Below the pieces are notes generated by a model. The model did no database searches. It saw nothing but the letters and a program-made list of their open reading frames with translations, and was not told where the DNA came from. From positions 248,001 to 312,000 of the forward strand of contig NZ_JAQMHX010000004.1 of the NCBI RefSeq assembly GCF_028331445.1: a stretch of DNA of 64,000 bases, given 5' to 3'. The position numbers and the translations under genes are program-made. Source of the DNA: Candidatus Phyllobacterium onerii (GTDB taxonomy: Bacteria > Pseudomonadota > Alphaproteobacteria > Rhizobiales > Rhizobiaceae). This document shows, piece by piece, positions 37,711-49,473 of the stretch. The first letter of the stretch is position 1. Each line of letters begins with the position of its first letter.

Positions 37711-38472
37711 TTATGATCTGGACTTTTCCGCCAGTCGCGGGTCGTTGGCAAAAATCTCCCGGCTCAACCCAAGCCTGACTTCTGGATGATCGCAGATGGC
37801 GTTGACGCCGTAGCTGGAGAAATGCAGCCGCCATGTTGTCATGCGAACGGGGTTCGGCATGGCAAAGCAGCCGCACGAAAGCAGCGCAAGATTGATCCCG
37901 CCAAGTGGATCGCGCACGGATTGATAGCGTATAAGGCCGATACCCGCCTCATGTGCTTTGTCGGCAAGATCAAGGCAAGCGGAATAATCGGTCAAATGCA
38001 TCCACTGTGACGCTTGCTCGATGAAGGGTACTGCAGTCAGATCGATCGCGCTGGTGGTGGCGTAACGTGCTTCGAATGCGGTGAACTCCAGCGCATTGCG
38101 CGGCCAAGGTGTGGCGGGACTTTCGGCAAAGAACAGCAGGCGGTAGAAGGCGGTTTCCGCCACAGCGGTTTCAACGTTCTCGCTGGCATAGAAAACCCCG
38201 GGCGAATAACCTTCGCGCCGAAAGCGCGAATTGCCGGGATAGCGGCCATAGCGAAACGGCGTCGCCAACAGGTAATCGAGATGTACGCACGCTGGCGGAA
38301 GCGGTGGCTTGGTGGCTTCAAGCTCGTCTTCAAGCACGGCCTGCTCGTCGAGCGTGTCGACCAGCTTCATGGTGGAAACGCGGTGCTGCGCTTCAACCAG
38401 ACGCCAGCATGCGCCGTGCAGAGATCGCGACTCAGATAGGAGCGCGGCGGGCGTCCAGATAGGCGAGGACAT
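37711..38472 (-). CDS. RES-domain toxin
   Basis: 253 aa. RES proteins are toxins that degrade NAD+ or ADP-ribosylate targets. The conserved Arg is in ACWRLVEAQHR or GRYPGNSRFRR, the Tyr and Glu in GVFYASENVETAVAETAFYR, and the late Ser follows INLALLSCG. The ATG at 38472 lies inside the antitoxin gene (41-bp overlap), as in many Xre-RES pairs. The protein is longer than the shortest family members but the core is intact. Confidence 0.88.
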   Translation of the reverse strand: MSSPIWTPAALLSESRSLHGACWRLVEAQHRVSTMKLVDTLDEQAVLEDELEATKPPLPPACVHLDYLLATPFRYGRYPGNSRFRREGYSPGVFYASENVETAVAETAFYRLLFFAESPATPWPRNALEFTAFEARYATTSAIDLTAVPFIEQASQWMHLTDYSACLDLADKAHEAGIGLIRYQSVRDPLGGINLALLSCGCFAMPNPVRMTTWRLHFSSYGVNAICDHPEVRLGLSREIFANDPRLAEKSRS

Positions 38473-38818
38473 GGGCGAGACCGTCAATGGTTTTGATCCG
38501 GTTGAGCGGCTTGCCGCCGAGCATGGTATTGTCAGTTCGCATCCACTGCCGCGCTACGCCATCGTCGCCGCCGACAATCGCGTCGAGCGAACGGTAGAGG
38601 CGGATGAACAGGAGCGCGAGTTCATAGCTCTTGCCGGTGAGCGGGCCGGCAACTCCTTCGTTGCGCTTGAGCCGGGAAATGCTGGGTTCGGACAGACCGA
38701 CGACGGTTGACAGCTCTCTAGCGGTCAGACCGAGCAATTCAGCGGAACGCAGCAGCGCCTTGGACACAACGGCAGTCTTGCTTGGAGTGTCGATAATAGG
38801 TTGCGCGGTGGTTCGCAT
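38432..38818 (-). CDS. Xre/MbcA/ParS family antitoxin (DUF2384-type)
   Basis: 128 aa. An N-terminal helix-turn-helix (LLGLTARELSTVVGLSEPSI, SRLKRNEG) is followed by the toxin-binding domain with FIRLYRSLDAIVGGDD, WMRTDNTMLGGKPLNRIKTI and GLAHVLAYLDARRAPI. The ATG at 38818 has AAGGA 7 nt upstream. It should neutralise the RES toxin and bind the dyad at 38828-38866. Confidence 0.9.
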   Translation of the reverse strand: MRTTAQPIIDTPSKTAVVSKALLRSAELLGLTARELSTVVGLSEPSISRLKRNEGVAGPLTGKSYELALLFIRLYRSLDAIVGGDDGVARQWMRTDNTMLGGKPLNRIKTIDGLAHVLAYLDARRAPI

Positions 38819-38827
38819 GGGATGTCC

Positions 38828-38866
38828 TTTCACTGGAAATAAATATATATTAAATTTCTGGTGAAA
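38828..38866. promoter_or_regulatory. Long dyad operator of the Xre-RES operon
   Basis: Arms TTTCACTGGAAAT (38828-38840) and ATTTCTGGTGAAA (38854-38866) are inverted copies at 11 of 13 positions, around an AT-rich centre (AATATATATTAA) that can hold the -10 box. It starts 10 bp upstream of the antitoxin ATG. Confidence 0.65.
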
Positions 38867-38913
38867 TCAAGAGATGGCGGCGGCGGTTATCTCTTCCCTC
38901 TGCGGGACAGAAA

Positions 38914-38958
38914 GGATTTTCCTGGATTTAGTTTCTTTGCTAAATCCTTGGAAAATCC
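38914..38958 (-). terminator. Long hairpin downstream of the P450 gene
   Basis: GGATTTTCC-t-GGATTTAG pairs with CTAAATCC-tt-GGAAAATCC around an 8-nt loop. It lies 113 bp after the P450 stop on the reverse strand and may end that transcript. Confidence 0.5.
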
Positions 38959-39071
38959 AAGTGAGGGGGTAGTTCAATGAAGCAAATCCTCGCTCTTGCG
39001 ATTTCTAGCACTTAGCAAGGGCTAAGATGCTGAAATCACTTTCTCCCCCACAACGGGAAGATAATCGGCAT

Positions 39072-40451
39072 CTACCGTCTCGCTGTCACACTCATCGGCA
39101 ATCCGCCGTCCGGCTGTGTCGTCAGCTTCTGCACGGGCCATGGCTTTATATCCTCTGCGATATCGAAGCGATAGCGATGCAGCAGGGTCGCCAAAGCGAT
39201 GATCGCCTCCTGCAGGGCAAAGCTGGCGCCGATGCAGACACGTGGCCCGGCACCGAATGGCAGATATTGGAACCGATCGATCTTGTCGCGATTTTCCGGA
39301 TGAAAGCGCGAGGGCATGAAAGCTTCGGGGTTTTCCCAGTAGAGCCGGTGCCGGTGCACGGTCCAGGGCATGACAAGGACGGCGGCACCCTTTGGAAGCT
39401 TCAAATCCTTGTACTGATCGTCCTCGATAGGTTCGCGATTGATCGACGGCGCGGGTGGGTAAAGCCGCATGGCCTCCTCGAATGCCGAGCGGGTGAAGGG
39501 CAGGGCGTCCAGCCATCGATGCGGCGGCGGGACCTCACGCTGACCCATGAAGGCATCGATCTCCTGCTCGATCAGATCGCGTTCCCATGGCGCCTTTGCC
39601 AATAGATACAGTGTCCACCCGAGTGCCCGCGCGGTGGTTTCGTGGCCCGCGCCAATGAAGGTGATGATATTGTCTTCGATCTCGGCGCGCGAAAGCCCCC
39701 GCGGACCTTCGGCTTTCAGCAGGAGGGTTAGGAAATCATTCGGGACCTTGTCACCTTCCTTTTCCATGCGGGCCTTGCGCATCTCCATCGTGTTGGCGAC
39801 GATCTGGCGGAAGAAGGCGAGAGCGCGGCGACCCCTTATCTGGGTGAAGCGCGGCAGCCAAGCTGGTGCTCCGAGAAGATCGAGAGGATCGACCCGGCCC
39901 ATGGTTTCGAACAGGCGGTCGACCTCATGGGAAAACTGGTCCGGATCACCGGCGATTTCTCCGGAAAACAACGTGTCCGCAAGAATGTCATAGGTCAGCA
40001 TGGTCATGTCGCGCGATACATCGGTCGTGCCGGTAAGACCGTCGTAGCGGTCGGCGAAAACATCGGTTGTCCGCTTCATGCTTTCCGCGAAACCATCGAT
40101 GTGTCGCGGCGTGAAAACCGGCGCCATCGCCTTGCGCGAACGCCGCCAGACATCGCCTTCCGCCGTCAGCAATCCATCGCGCAGGATGGGGCGAAGGATG
40201 CGCTGGCGTACCGCCGCCATCTTGTAATTCTTCGCATTGTCGACGAGCACATGACGGATCAGCCCCGGATCATTGGCGATGATCGTGTGGGCGAAGGACC
40301 AGTCGATGGAAACCCAGGGTTCATTATAAGAAGGCTCCCCCCACAGCTCCAGCGGATTGCGGTAAATGGTGCGAATAAGCTGCAATGTGCCGACCGGACC
40401 GGTACGCGGTACTGGCGCCGGCGGGACAAAAGCGGTCGGTATCGTATCCAT
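39072..40451 (-). CDS. Cytochrome P450
   Basis: 459 aa, soluble bacterial P450. The heme-binding loop is FGAGPRVCIGASFALQ (Cys ligand), the I-helix oxygen-binding motif AGHETTARALGW, the ExxR motif EEAMRLYPPAP, and the PERF-like segment FMPSRFHPENR. The sequence resembles the CYP1-4-like (CYP102/CYP4-type) clan of heme domains, without a reductase fusion. Strong GGAGGTGA ribosome site before 40451. No ferredoxin partner lies nearby; substrate unknown. Confidence 0.93.
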   Translation of the reverse strand: MDTIPTAFVPPAPVPRTGPVGTLQLIRTIYRNPLELWGEPSYNEPWVSIDWSFAHTIIANDPGLIRHVLVDNAKNYKMAAVRQRILRPILRDGLLTAEGDVWRRSRKAMAPVFTPRHIDGFAESMKRTTDVFADRYDGLTGTTDVSRDMTMLTYDILADTLFSGEIAGDPDQFSHEVDRLFETMGRVDPLDLLGAPAWLPRFTQIRGRRALAFFRQIVANTMEMRKARMEKEGDKVPNDFLTLLLKAEGPRGLSRAEIEDNIITFIGAGHETTARALGWTLYLLAKAPWERDLIEQEIDAFMGQREVPPPHRWLDALPFTRSAFEEAMRLYPPAPSINREPIEDDQYKDLKLPKGAAVLVMPWTVHRHRLYWENPEAFMPSRFHPENRDKIDRFQYLPFGAGPRVCIGASFALQEAIIALATLLHRYRFDIAEDIKPWPVQKLTTQPDGGLPMSVTARR

Positions 40452-40665
40452 TCATCACCTCCGCCATGGATGTGGGGACAAGCGGGGAAAATGTCCACCA
40501 ATTGACCGGAATTGGCGGCTCCTTACCCTACTAATTGCTGCCTTGACGCAAAGAGCCGAATGCGTTCAGGTTCAGCCTGATTACGTCCGACAGTCTATTT
40601 TGCGCATCATTTTTTGAAGAACATACCAGAAACATATTCAAATCGATATTGTGAGGTTTTTCACT

Positions 40666-42438
40666 ATGCTTTTTCGCCTGTGCTGGCTTTTTCTGGCGGT
40701 CTTTCTGGCGTCGTGCAGCGGGGGCTCGGATTCTGAGGAAGAGGATGTCAGTGGATCCGCCATCAGCACGTTTGAAATTCCGGATCTTTCGCAGGCTAAG
40801 CAAGAACCAGACATTCCCGCTATCCACCCGGAATTCTTGAGTGATCCTGACTATGGGCCAGAGGGCAAGTTTTACGAGAACGAATTCAGTGAAAGGCCAA
40901 CCAGCAAAATAAATGGGATTTATCTGAAAGGCAGCCTGATACGATTCGCAGTAACGGCCGGACATCTAAAGGCCGAAAGTTCCCGCAACGCTTCGGCGAG
41001 CAGTCTTGGGAAGGCGGCAATTTTCTACACGGCCTATACGCGGCAAGACCTGCCAAAGACCACACGTCCGTTAACCTTCATTTTCAACGGGGGCCCGGGT
41101 GGCGCTTCGGCAGTGATGGACGTTGGTTTCCTTGGACCGATGCGGTTCGACTGGGATGCGCCAACGTTTGCGTTGGCCGATAACCCCAACACGTTGCTCG
41201 ACAAGACGGACCTCGTCTTTGTTGACCCGGTTGGCACGGGCTATTCCAAAGCCATCTTTCCAAATAAAAATGGTGATTTTTGGGGAGTCGATGATGACGC
41301 AAGCATACTCGCCGATTTCATAATCCAATATATAAACGCCAATCAACGCCAGGAATCGCCAAAATATCTCTATGGTGTTTCGTATGGCGGCATTCGCGTT
41401 CCAATTATCGGGCGGATGCTGATTGAAAGCGGGACAACCAAATATACCGAGAAGAAGGATTCGAAGAACGTTCTTGCCGGCTTGATTCTGAATTCGCCGG
41501 TTCTCGATTATGAAGCAGATTGTCTGTCGAATGATGCACCATGCGGCGGTAATCTTCGGACCTATGCCGCGGTTGCTGCTGACTGGGAGAAATCCCTTGA
41601 ACGCAGCGGCAAGCCGATCGAGGCAATTCCGGACGATTTAGGCGCATTTGTCCGGGATTATAACAAATACTATTATTCGTCTTTCAGTGGCGTCGATAAT
41701 AGAAAGGTAAAAGACCGGACAAAATGGGAAGCTTTTCTCAAGCAGCCAGAGGCTCCGCCCTTTCTGGACCGGTTGTATCGACTGACCGGCATAGGTAAGA
41801 TCTACGCGCCTGGCGACAGTAAAGCCAACAATCCCTGGATAGAAGAACCGAACATGAACAGCTTCGAATTCAGCTGGTTCTTCGATTCAGGCGAAGACAG
41901 GATGTTGTTGCTCGCCGATGGGCGGATGACCATCAAACTTTCCGATACCGATCCGGCATATGACCGCAGAAACGTTTTCGATCCTCTTGCCCAACGATAT
42001 CAAAGGGAATTTATAGGCTATAGTTCCAATTTAGGTTACATGGGAAGTAATGGCGAAGTCATCGACAGTTGGGATTTCGGGTCGCATCATCCCAATGATC
42101 CCATCAAGCCCGACAGGGAAGTATCAAGTATTCCGGACCTCTCCGAGAGTCTTCGCCTCAACTCCGATTTAAAGGTTTTGGTTCAGCACGGATATTACGA
42201 CCTCAACACACCTTTCTACCAGTCGGAGCTTGTTCTTGCCGCGTTGCCGGCAGCAATGAAAGTCCCCGTCAAACTGTACGAAGCCGGTCATGGTATTGGT
42301 CCTGAAGATGGCCCTGAAGACAAACTCGCTCTCTATGTCCGAGTGCTGAGTGATCTTGATACATTCTACGATCAGCCGCAGCCGGGTAACGTGTTGACCG
42401 CCATGCGTTCTCCTCGTCCTGAAAGGGTGCAGCCATGA
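40666..42438 (+). CDS. S10 family serine carboxypeptidase-like lipoprotein, copy 2
   Basis: 590 aa, homologous to 31339-33195. Lipobox in LFLAVFLASC. FIFNGGPGGASAVMDVGFLG is the oxyanion region. The nucleophile motif reads YLYGVSYGGIRVP: Ser is kept but the usual Glu of GESYAG is Val. The Asp is in LVQHGYYDLNTPF and the His in LYEAGHGIGPEDG. A Cys pair (DCLSNDAPCGG) may form a disulfide. Start ATG 40666 with GTGAGG upstream; a GTG at 40651 is possible. AT-richer than neighbours. Overlaps the EF-hand gene by ATGA. Confidence 0.88.
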   Translation: MLFRLCWLFLAVFLASCSGGSDSEEEDVSGSAISTFEIPDLSQAKQEPDIPAIHPEFLSDPDYGPEGKFYENEFSERPTSKINGIYLKGSLIRFAVTAGHLKAESSRNASASSLGKAAIFYTAYTRQDLPKTTRPLTFIFNGGPGGASAVMDVGFLGPMRFDWDAPTFALADNPNTLLDKTDLVFVDPVGTGYSKAIFPNKNGDFWGVDDDASILADFIIQYINANQRQESPKYLYGVSYGGIRVPIIGRMLIESGTTKYTEKKDSKNVLAGLILNSPVLDYEADCLSNDAPCGGNLRTYAAVAADWEKSLERSGKPIEAIPDDLGAFVRDYNKYYYSSFSGVDNRKVKDRTKWEAFLKQPEAPPFLDRLYRLTGIGKIYAPGDSKANNPWIEEPNMNSFEFSWFFDSGEDRMLLLADGRMTIKLSDTDPAYDRRNVFDPLAQRYQREFIGYSSNLGYMGSNGEVIDSWDFGSHHPNDPIKPDREVSSIPDLSESLRLNSDLKVLVQHGYYDLNTPFYQSELVLAALPAAMKVPVKLYEAGHGIGPEDGPEDKLALYVRVLSDLDTFYDQPQPGNVLTAMRSPRPERVQP

Positions 42439-42866
42439 AGGTTCGTTTTGTCATCGGAATGGCGGTGGTATTTGCCATGCAATGGCAGGTAACGTCATCG
42501 AACGCTGCCGAAACCATGGCGCACTTCAAGCCTGACAGACAGATACAGGGACGATTGTTGCGGAGCACTGTGCCGCCGTCAAATCGATTGAACCAAGGTG
42601 GAGTTCCCCTGTCCCGTGAAGCGGTGAATGCTGCAGTCGACGCCAGGATCAAGGCCCTTTTCGATCATGCGGCTGATCCTGCAACGCGACTCGTCACCAT
42701 TGGGTCGGCAGAAAAGGCAGGCGCGGGTTATTTCACCGGTCACTTCGATAAGATCGACGATAATCGTGACGGCAGCCTCACTTTTGGCGAGGTGAAAGGG
42801 TTCCTCGATGCGCAATCGCCCGTTGCAAAGCCGGCCGCCGAGGGCAGCGTGCAGATCATCGAATGA
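42435..42866 (+). CDS. Secreted EF-hand protein, copy 2
   Basis: 143 aa; signal peptide MKVRFVIGMAVVFAMQWQVT then SSNAAE. One EF-hand loop DDNRDGSLTFGE with flanking helices (GHFDKI, VKGFLDA) and a C-terminus SPVAKPAAEGSVQIIE like its paralogue at 33207-33578. Coupled to the S10 peptidase gene by a 4-bp overlap. Role unknown. Confidence 0.85.
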   Translation: MKVRFVIGMAVVFAMQWQVTSSNAAETMAHFKPDRQIQGRLLRSTVPPSNRLNQGGVPLSREAVNAAVDARIKALFDHAADPATRLVTIGSAEKAGAGYFTGHFDKIDDNRDGSLTFGEVKGFLDAQSPVAKPAAEGSVQIIE

Positions 42867-43153
42867 TTTGAGTCCGTGCAGAAATTGTCAATTTCCGGCG
42901 CGCCCCGATGGGAACCATCGGGCGGTAGGGGATGCTGTTTGCTGCAAATGAGGCAGCCTGTCGGGGAACGCCCAATCCGCTGTCATGCGATATGGCTTGC
43001 AGGCATGTTGCGCCGCAAGGGGCAAATTCCCGCCATCATCCGTGGATATCAAGCCCTCCAGAATTGGAAAAACCTGCATTAATCACTATATCTAACGCGG
43101 TAATGGGGCCATGATTCGCCCAAGCTATGCTATAAGGATGGGCGCGCCAGTTT
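42867..43153. other. Intergenic region before the gyrB element
   Basis: No gene is supported. A hairpin CCCGATGG-GAA-CCATCGGG at 42904-42922 may end the S10/EF-hand transcript, though without a T run. Confidence 0.4.
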
Positions 43154-43154
43154 A

Positions 43155-45768
<2,614 letters not shown>

Positions 45769-45788
45769 GTATCATCGCGATTGCGCAG

Positions 45789-46208
45789 TTATTCCTCAAG
45801 CCAAGGGTTTATGACTGCAACACCAGCGGCGGCAAATGGGCGGGTGTCGCGTGTAGCGACGGCAAATCCATTGGCCGTAGCTATCGCGGCAATTTGGCCG
45901 TCCGCAACTGCGATGGTGCCTGAAACGCGCGCGCGACTGACAAGAGGCGCGTAGGCTTTAGCAGCAGCTTGGTCGAACGTCAGTATGCGCGACCCAAAAA
46001 GATAGCTCATGAGGTCGGAGAGTGCGTTGTCCAGACCTTCTTTACGCTTGCCGCCCGGCAAAATCGCTATCCCCAATAGTAACTCGGCCATACTTGTGGT
46101 CGTGAGGTAAAGCGTTTCTGCCGCCTGCCTGTCGAGCCAAGCCAAGACAGCAGGACTGGCGTCGGATTTCATCGGTTCTGAAACGACATTTGTGTCGAGT
46201 ATGATCAT
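45789..46208 (-). CDS. PIN-domain toxin FitB-like
   Basis: 139 aa. PIN motifs MIILDTNVVSE, TTTSMAELLLGIAILP, GTIAVADGQIAAIATANGFA and ATRDTRPF with the four acidic residues. Ends INPWLEE as in the FitB group. Starts with a 4-bp ATGA overlap with the FitA-like antitoxin. Predicted RNase toxin. Confidence 0.9.
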   Translation of the reverse strand: MIILDTNVVSEPMKSDASPAVLAWLDRQAAETLYLTTTSMAELLLGIAILPGGKRKEGLDNALSDLMSYLFGSRILTFDQAAAKAYAPLVSRARVSGTIAVADGQIAAIATANGFAVATRDTRPFAAAGVAVINPWLEE

Positions 46209-46444
46209 TCAAACTTTGCCGGTTCGGCGGGTGTTTGATCACGTCGTACGTCGAGGTCGAGACCGCCAAATCGACGGCCAAATGCGGCAAGCTCCGAACC
46301 AACCTTAACGCGGTCCTTCGGACGGATTGCCTCCTCAAGTATCTCGCGGATTTCAGCCTCGGTACTGCGACCATGCTGAGCTGCACGTAGCTTCAGCGCG
46401 CGGTGAGTTTCCTCTGGCAGATTTCTAACAGTGACAGCCGGCAT
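46205..46444 (-). CDS. FitA-like ribbon-helix-helix antitoxin
   Basis: 79 aa. AVTVRNLPEETHRALKLRAA is the ribbon-helix-helix DNA-binding start, followed by HGRSTEAEIREILEEAI and a C-terminal tail that would bind the toxin. The ATG at 46444 is preceded by CAGGAGG at 9 nt; a TTG three codons earlier is less likely. Probably binds the TGATATCA pair at 46468-46495. Confidence 0.9.
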   Translation of the reverse strand: MPAVTVRNLPEETHRALKLRAAQHGRSTEAEIREILEEAIRPKDRVKVGSELAAFGRRFGGLDLDVRRDQTPAEPAKFE

Positions 46445-46467
46445 ATTGTTCAACCTCCTGAGGTTCG

Positions 46468-46495
46468 TGATATCATATGGTGGAGTTTGATATCA
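46468..46495. promoter_or_regulatory. Two TGATATCA palindromes 20 bp apart, candidate FitA operator
   Basis: Identical 8-bp palindromes at 46468-46475 and 46488-46495, 24-51 bp upstream of the antitoxin start. Two-turn spacing fits paired ribbon-helix-helix dimers. Confidence 0.5.
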
Positions 46496-46739
46496 ATAGC
46501 CAATCGAGAGATAGTTCACATCGCAGGCGCGACAGCCACGATCCGCAGGTTACGCCAGACAGCCACTCGTCAGCGGTTTGCAACCCAGGGGCTTTTTATA
46601 CTTTTGTACAACAACTCTCTTGCCTGTTCGCGGGCATCATGATCTTTTGTCGAAAAAGGCGGCGGGCACCGAGAGGTCGACAAAAGATTACCCGGCGAAC
46701 ATGCGGTCTTTTTTCAAGTCAATCTGATCGGGAATTGAA

Positions 46740-47795
46740 ATGCAGCCTGTCTTCGATGGTCACAACGATGTGCTTTACCGGTTGTGGAAACATTCGAGAG
46801 ACGGAGCGGATCCGGTTCAGGAGTTCATCGAAGGCACCACCTCCGGGCACATCGACAAGATCAGGGCGCTCAAGGGCGGGTTGATCGGCGGGCTCTGCGC
46901 CATCTATGTTCCATCCGGTGATCTTGCCTTCAAGGCACCAGACGCCAATGGCCATTATTCGACACCGCTCGCCGCACCACTGGAGCGTTCTCCCTCCCTC
47001 GACATCGCGCTGGAAATGGCTTCGATAGCGCTGAAGCTCCAGCGTTCCGGCGGTTGGAAATTATGCCGCAGCACGGCCGAGATTACCGAGTGCATGCAAA
47101 ACGATATGTTCGCTGCGGTGCTCCATATGGAGGGCTGCGAGGCGATTGACGGTGATCTTGCCGCGCTCGATGTATTCTACGCCGCCGGCTTGCGTTCGCT
47201 CGGTCCAGTGTGGAGCCGCAACAATATCTTCGCCCACGGTGTGCCCTTCGCCTATCCGATGAGCCCGGATACGGGCCCTGGACTTACCGCGATCGGCGAA
47301 GAACTGGTCAAGGCCTGCAATCGGCTCGGCATCCTCGTCGATCTCGCGCATATCACCGAAAAGGGTTTCTGGGATGTGGCGCGGATCAGCGATCAGCCTC
47401 TTGTCGCCAGTCATTCCAATGTTCACGCGCTGACGCCTGTCGCGCGCAATCTGACAGACAAGCAGCTTGACGCCATACGAGAAAGCCGGGGGCTCGTCGG
47501 GCTGAATTATGCAGTGGCCATGCTGCGCCCCGACGCGCGTGAGAATGCCGATACGCCCCTGACCGACATGGTCCGCCACATCGACTACATGGTCAACCGC
47601 ATGGGTATCGATTGCGTAGCGCTTGGTTCTGATTTCGACGGTGCTAAAATCCCCGGCGAGATTGCCGATGCGAGCGGCAATCAAAATCTTGTCGCGGCGT
47701 TGCGGGACGCCGGATATGCCGGAGATGACCTGGCAAAAATCTGCCGCGAAAACTGGCTGCGGGTATTACGCTCGGCTTGGCACGAAGAAAACTAA
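46740..47795 (+). CDS. Membrane dipeptidase-like metallopeptidase (M19)
   Basis: 351 aa. Zinc ligands of the renal dipeptidase family: DGHNDVLYRL (His and Asp), LHMEGCEAI (bridging Glu), LVDLAHITEKGF and ASHSNVHAL (His), and LGSDFDGAKI (Asp). It cleaves dipeptides, possibly with D-residues. No signal peptide, so cytoplasmic. It precedes a peptide ABC importer by 36 bp, suggesting that imported dipeptides are hydrolysed here. The 295 bp before it (46445-46739) carry the TA operator and no other gene I can support. Confidence 0.92.
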   Translation: MQPVFDGHNDVLYRLWKHSRDGADPVQEFIEGTTSGHIDKIRALKGGLIGGLCAIYVPSGDLAFKAPDANGHYSTPLAAPLERSPSLDIALEMASIALKLQRSGGWKLCRSTAEITECMQNDMFAAVLHMEGCEAIDGDLAALDVFYAAGLRSLGPVWSRNNIFAHGVPFAYPMSPDTGPGLTAIGEELVKACNRLGILVDLAHITEKGFWDVARISDQPLVASHSNVHALTPVARNLTDKQLDAIRESRGLVGLNYAVAMLRPDARENADTPLTDMVRHIDYMVNRMGIDCVALGSDFDGAKIPGEIADASGNQNLVAALRDAGYAGDDLAKICRENWLRVLRSAWHEEN

Positions 47796-47831
47796 AAAAG
47801 TCAAATTGCTCATAAACAGGGAACCAGAACA

Positions 47832-49442
47832 ATGTTGATGAAACAGATAAACCCGAAATTCCGGCTTCTGCTTGGCAGCGCGGCGCTGTCCACTATGTTG
47901 CTTTCCGGTCTACCGGCATGGGCCGAGACGCCGGCCGACACACTGGTCGAAGCCTTCGCCATCGATGATGTGATAACGCTCGATCCCGCTGAAGCATTCG
48001 AACTCACCACCGGTGAAATCAACGGCAATACTTACGACAAGCTCGTTCGGCTCGATATCAACGATCCTTCGAAGGTCGTTGCCGATGTCGCCGAAAGCTG
48101 GACGGTTTCCGATGATGGCCTGACCTATACTTTCAAACTGAAGCCGGGCCTGAAATTTGCGTCGGGTAATCCGGTCACGGCCGATGATGTCGCCTGGTCG
48201 TTCGAGCGCGCCGTCAAGCTCGACAAGAGCCCGGCGTTCATCCTGACCCAGTTTGGCCTGAAGCCGGACAATGTAACCGAAAAGGCCAAGGCAACCGATC
48301 CTTCGACCTTCGTGTTCACGGTCGATCAGCCTTACGCGCCGAGCTTCGTCCTGAACTGCCTGACTGCGACAGTCGCCTCGGTTGTCGACAAGAAGCTCAC
48401 TTCCGAGCATGTCGTCAATGATGATTTTGGCTGGGCATGGCTGAAGACCGCCTATGCGGGTTCCGGTCCGATGAAAATCCGCGACTGGCGCGCCAACGAA
48501 ATCATCGTGCTGGAACGCAATGACAACTACTGGGGCACCAAGGCGCCTCTCATGCGTGTCATCTATCGTCACGTCAAGGAAAGCGCAGCGCAGCGCCTGC
48601 TGCTTGAGAAGGGCGATATCGACATTGCCCGCAATCTCGAGCCCAACGATCTGGAGCAGGTGGTCAAGAACAGCGACATTGCGACCACCAACGCGCCCAA
48701 AGGCACCGTCTACTACATCAGCCTTAATCAAAAGAACGCAGATCTTGCCAAGCCAGGCGTAAGCGAGGCGCTGAAATACCTCGTCGATTATGACGCTATC
48801 GGCGAAAAGCTGATCAAGGGCATTGGTGAAATCCACCAGACATTTCTGCCGAAGGGCGTCCTCGGCGAACTCGACGAGAACCCTTACAAGCTCGATGTCG
48901 CCAAAGCCAAGGAATTGCTCGAAAAGGCAGGCCTGAAGGATGGTTTCACCGTTACCATGGACGTACGCAACAATCAGCCGGTGACGGGCATTGCCGAATC
49001 CGTACAGCAGACATTCGCTCAGGGCGGCGTCAAGATGGAGATCATCCCGGGTGATGGTAAGCAAACACTGACCAAGTACCGTGCTCGTACCCATGACATG
49101 TATATCGGTCAGTGGGGCGTGGACTATTGGGATCCGAACTCCAATGCGGACACCTTCACCAACAACCCCAACAATTCCGACGAAGGCACAAATAAGACAT
49201 TGGCGTGGCGCAACGCCTGGGATGTGCCGGACCTGACCAAGGAAACCAAGGCTGCCCTGCTTGAGCGAGATGGTGCCAAACGAGCACAGATGTATCAGGA
49301 CCTGCAGAAAAAAGTTCTCGCAACCAGCCCCTTCATCATGATTTTCCAGCAGATCGAGGTTGCGGGCTATCGTTCGAACCTCAAGGGCTTCAAGCTCGGA
49401 CCGTCATTCGACACGAACTACGTTTTCAATATCTCGAAGTGA
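47832..49442 (+). CDS. Peptide ABC transporter substrate-binding protein (SBP family 5)
   Basis: 536 aa. Signal peptide MLMKQINPKFRLLLGSAALS then TMLLSGLPAWA. Family 5 features: ITLDPAEAFELTTGEINGNT, VADVAESWTVSDDGLTYTFK (the conserved SDDGLTYTF), VTADDVAWSFERAV and the C-terminal AGYRSNLKGFKLGP. Binds dipeptides or oligopeptides in the periplasm for the permease and ATPases that follow. The neighbouring dipeptidase favours a peptide substrate. Confidence 0.92.
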   Translation: MLMKQINPKFRLLLGSAALSTMLLSGLPAWAETPADTLVEAFAIDDVITLDPAEAFELTTGEINGNTYDKLVRLDINDPSKVVADVAESWTVSDDGLTYTFKLKPGLKFASGNPVTADDVAWSFERAVKLDKSPAFILTQFGLKPDNVTEKAKATDPSTFVFTVDQPYAPSFVLNCLTATVASVVDKKLTSEHVVNDDFGWAWLKTAYAGSGPMKIRDWRANEIIVLERNDNYWGTKAPLMRVIYRHVKESAAQRLLLEKGDIDIARNLEPNDLEQVVKNSDIATTNAPKGTVYYISLNQKNADLAKPGVSEALKYLVDYDAIGEKLIKGIGEIHQTFLPKGVLGELDENPYKLDVAKAKELLEKAGLKDGFTVTMDVRNNQPVTGIAESVQQTFAQGGVKMEIIPGDGKQTLTKYRARTHDMYIGQWGVDYWDPNSNADTFTNNPNNSDEGTNKTLAWRNAWDVPDLTKETKAALLERDGAKRAQMYQDLQKKVLATSPFIMIFQQIEVAGYRSNLKGFKLGPSFDTNYVFNISK

Positions 49443-49473
49443 TCCGGGGTTCGCACCGTTGACCAATCCCGAC

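Noticed and set aside
42876-43114. Short frames in the gap before gyrB (for example 42888-43079 reverse)
   Set aside because: No ribosome site, no domain, compositionally random; treated as non-coding.
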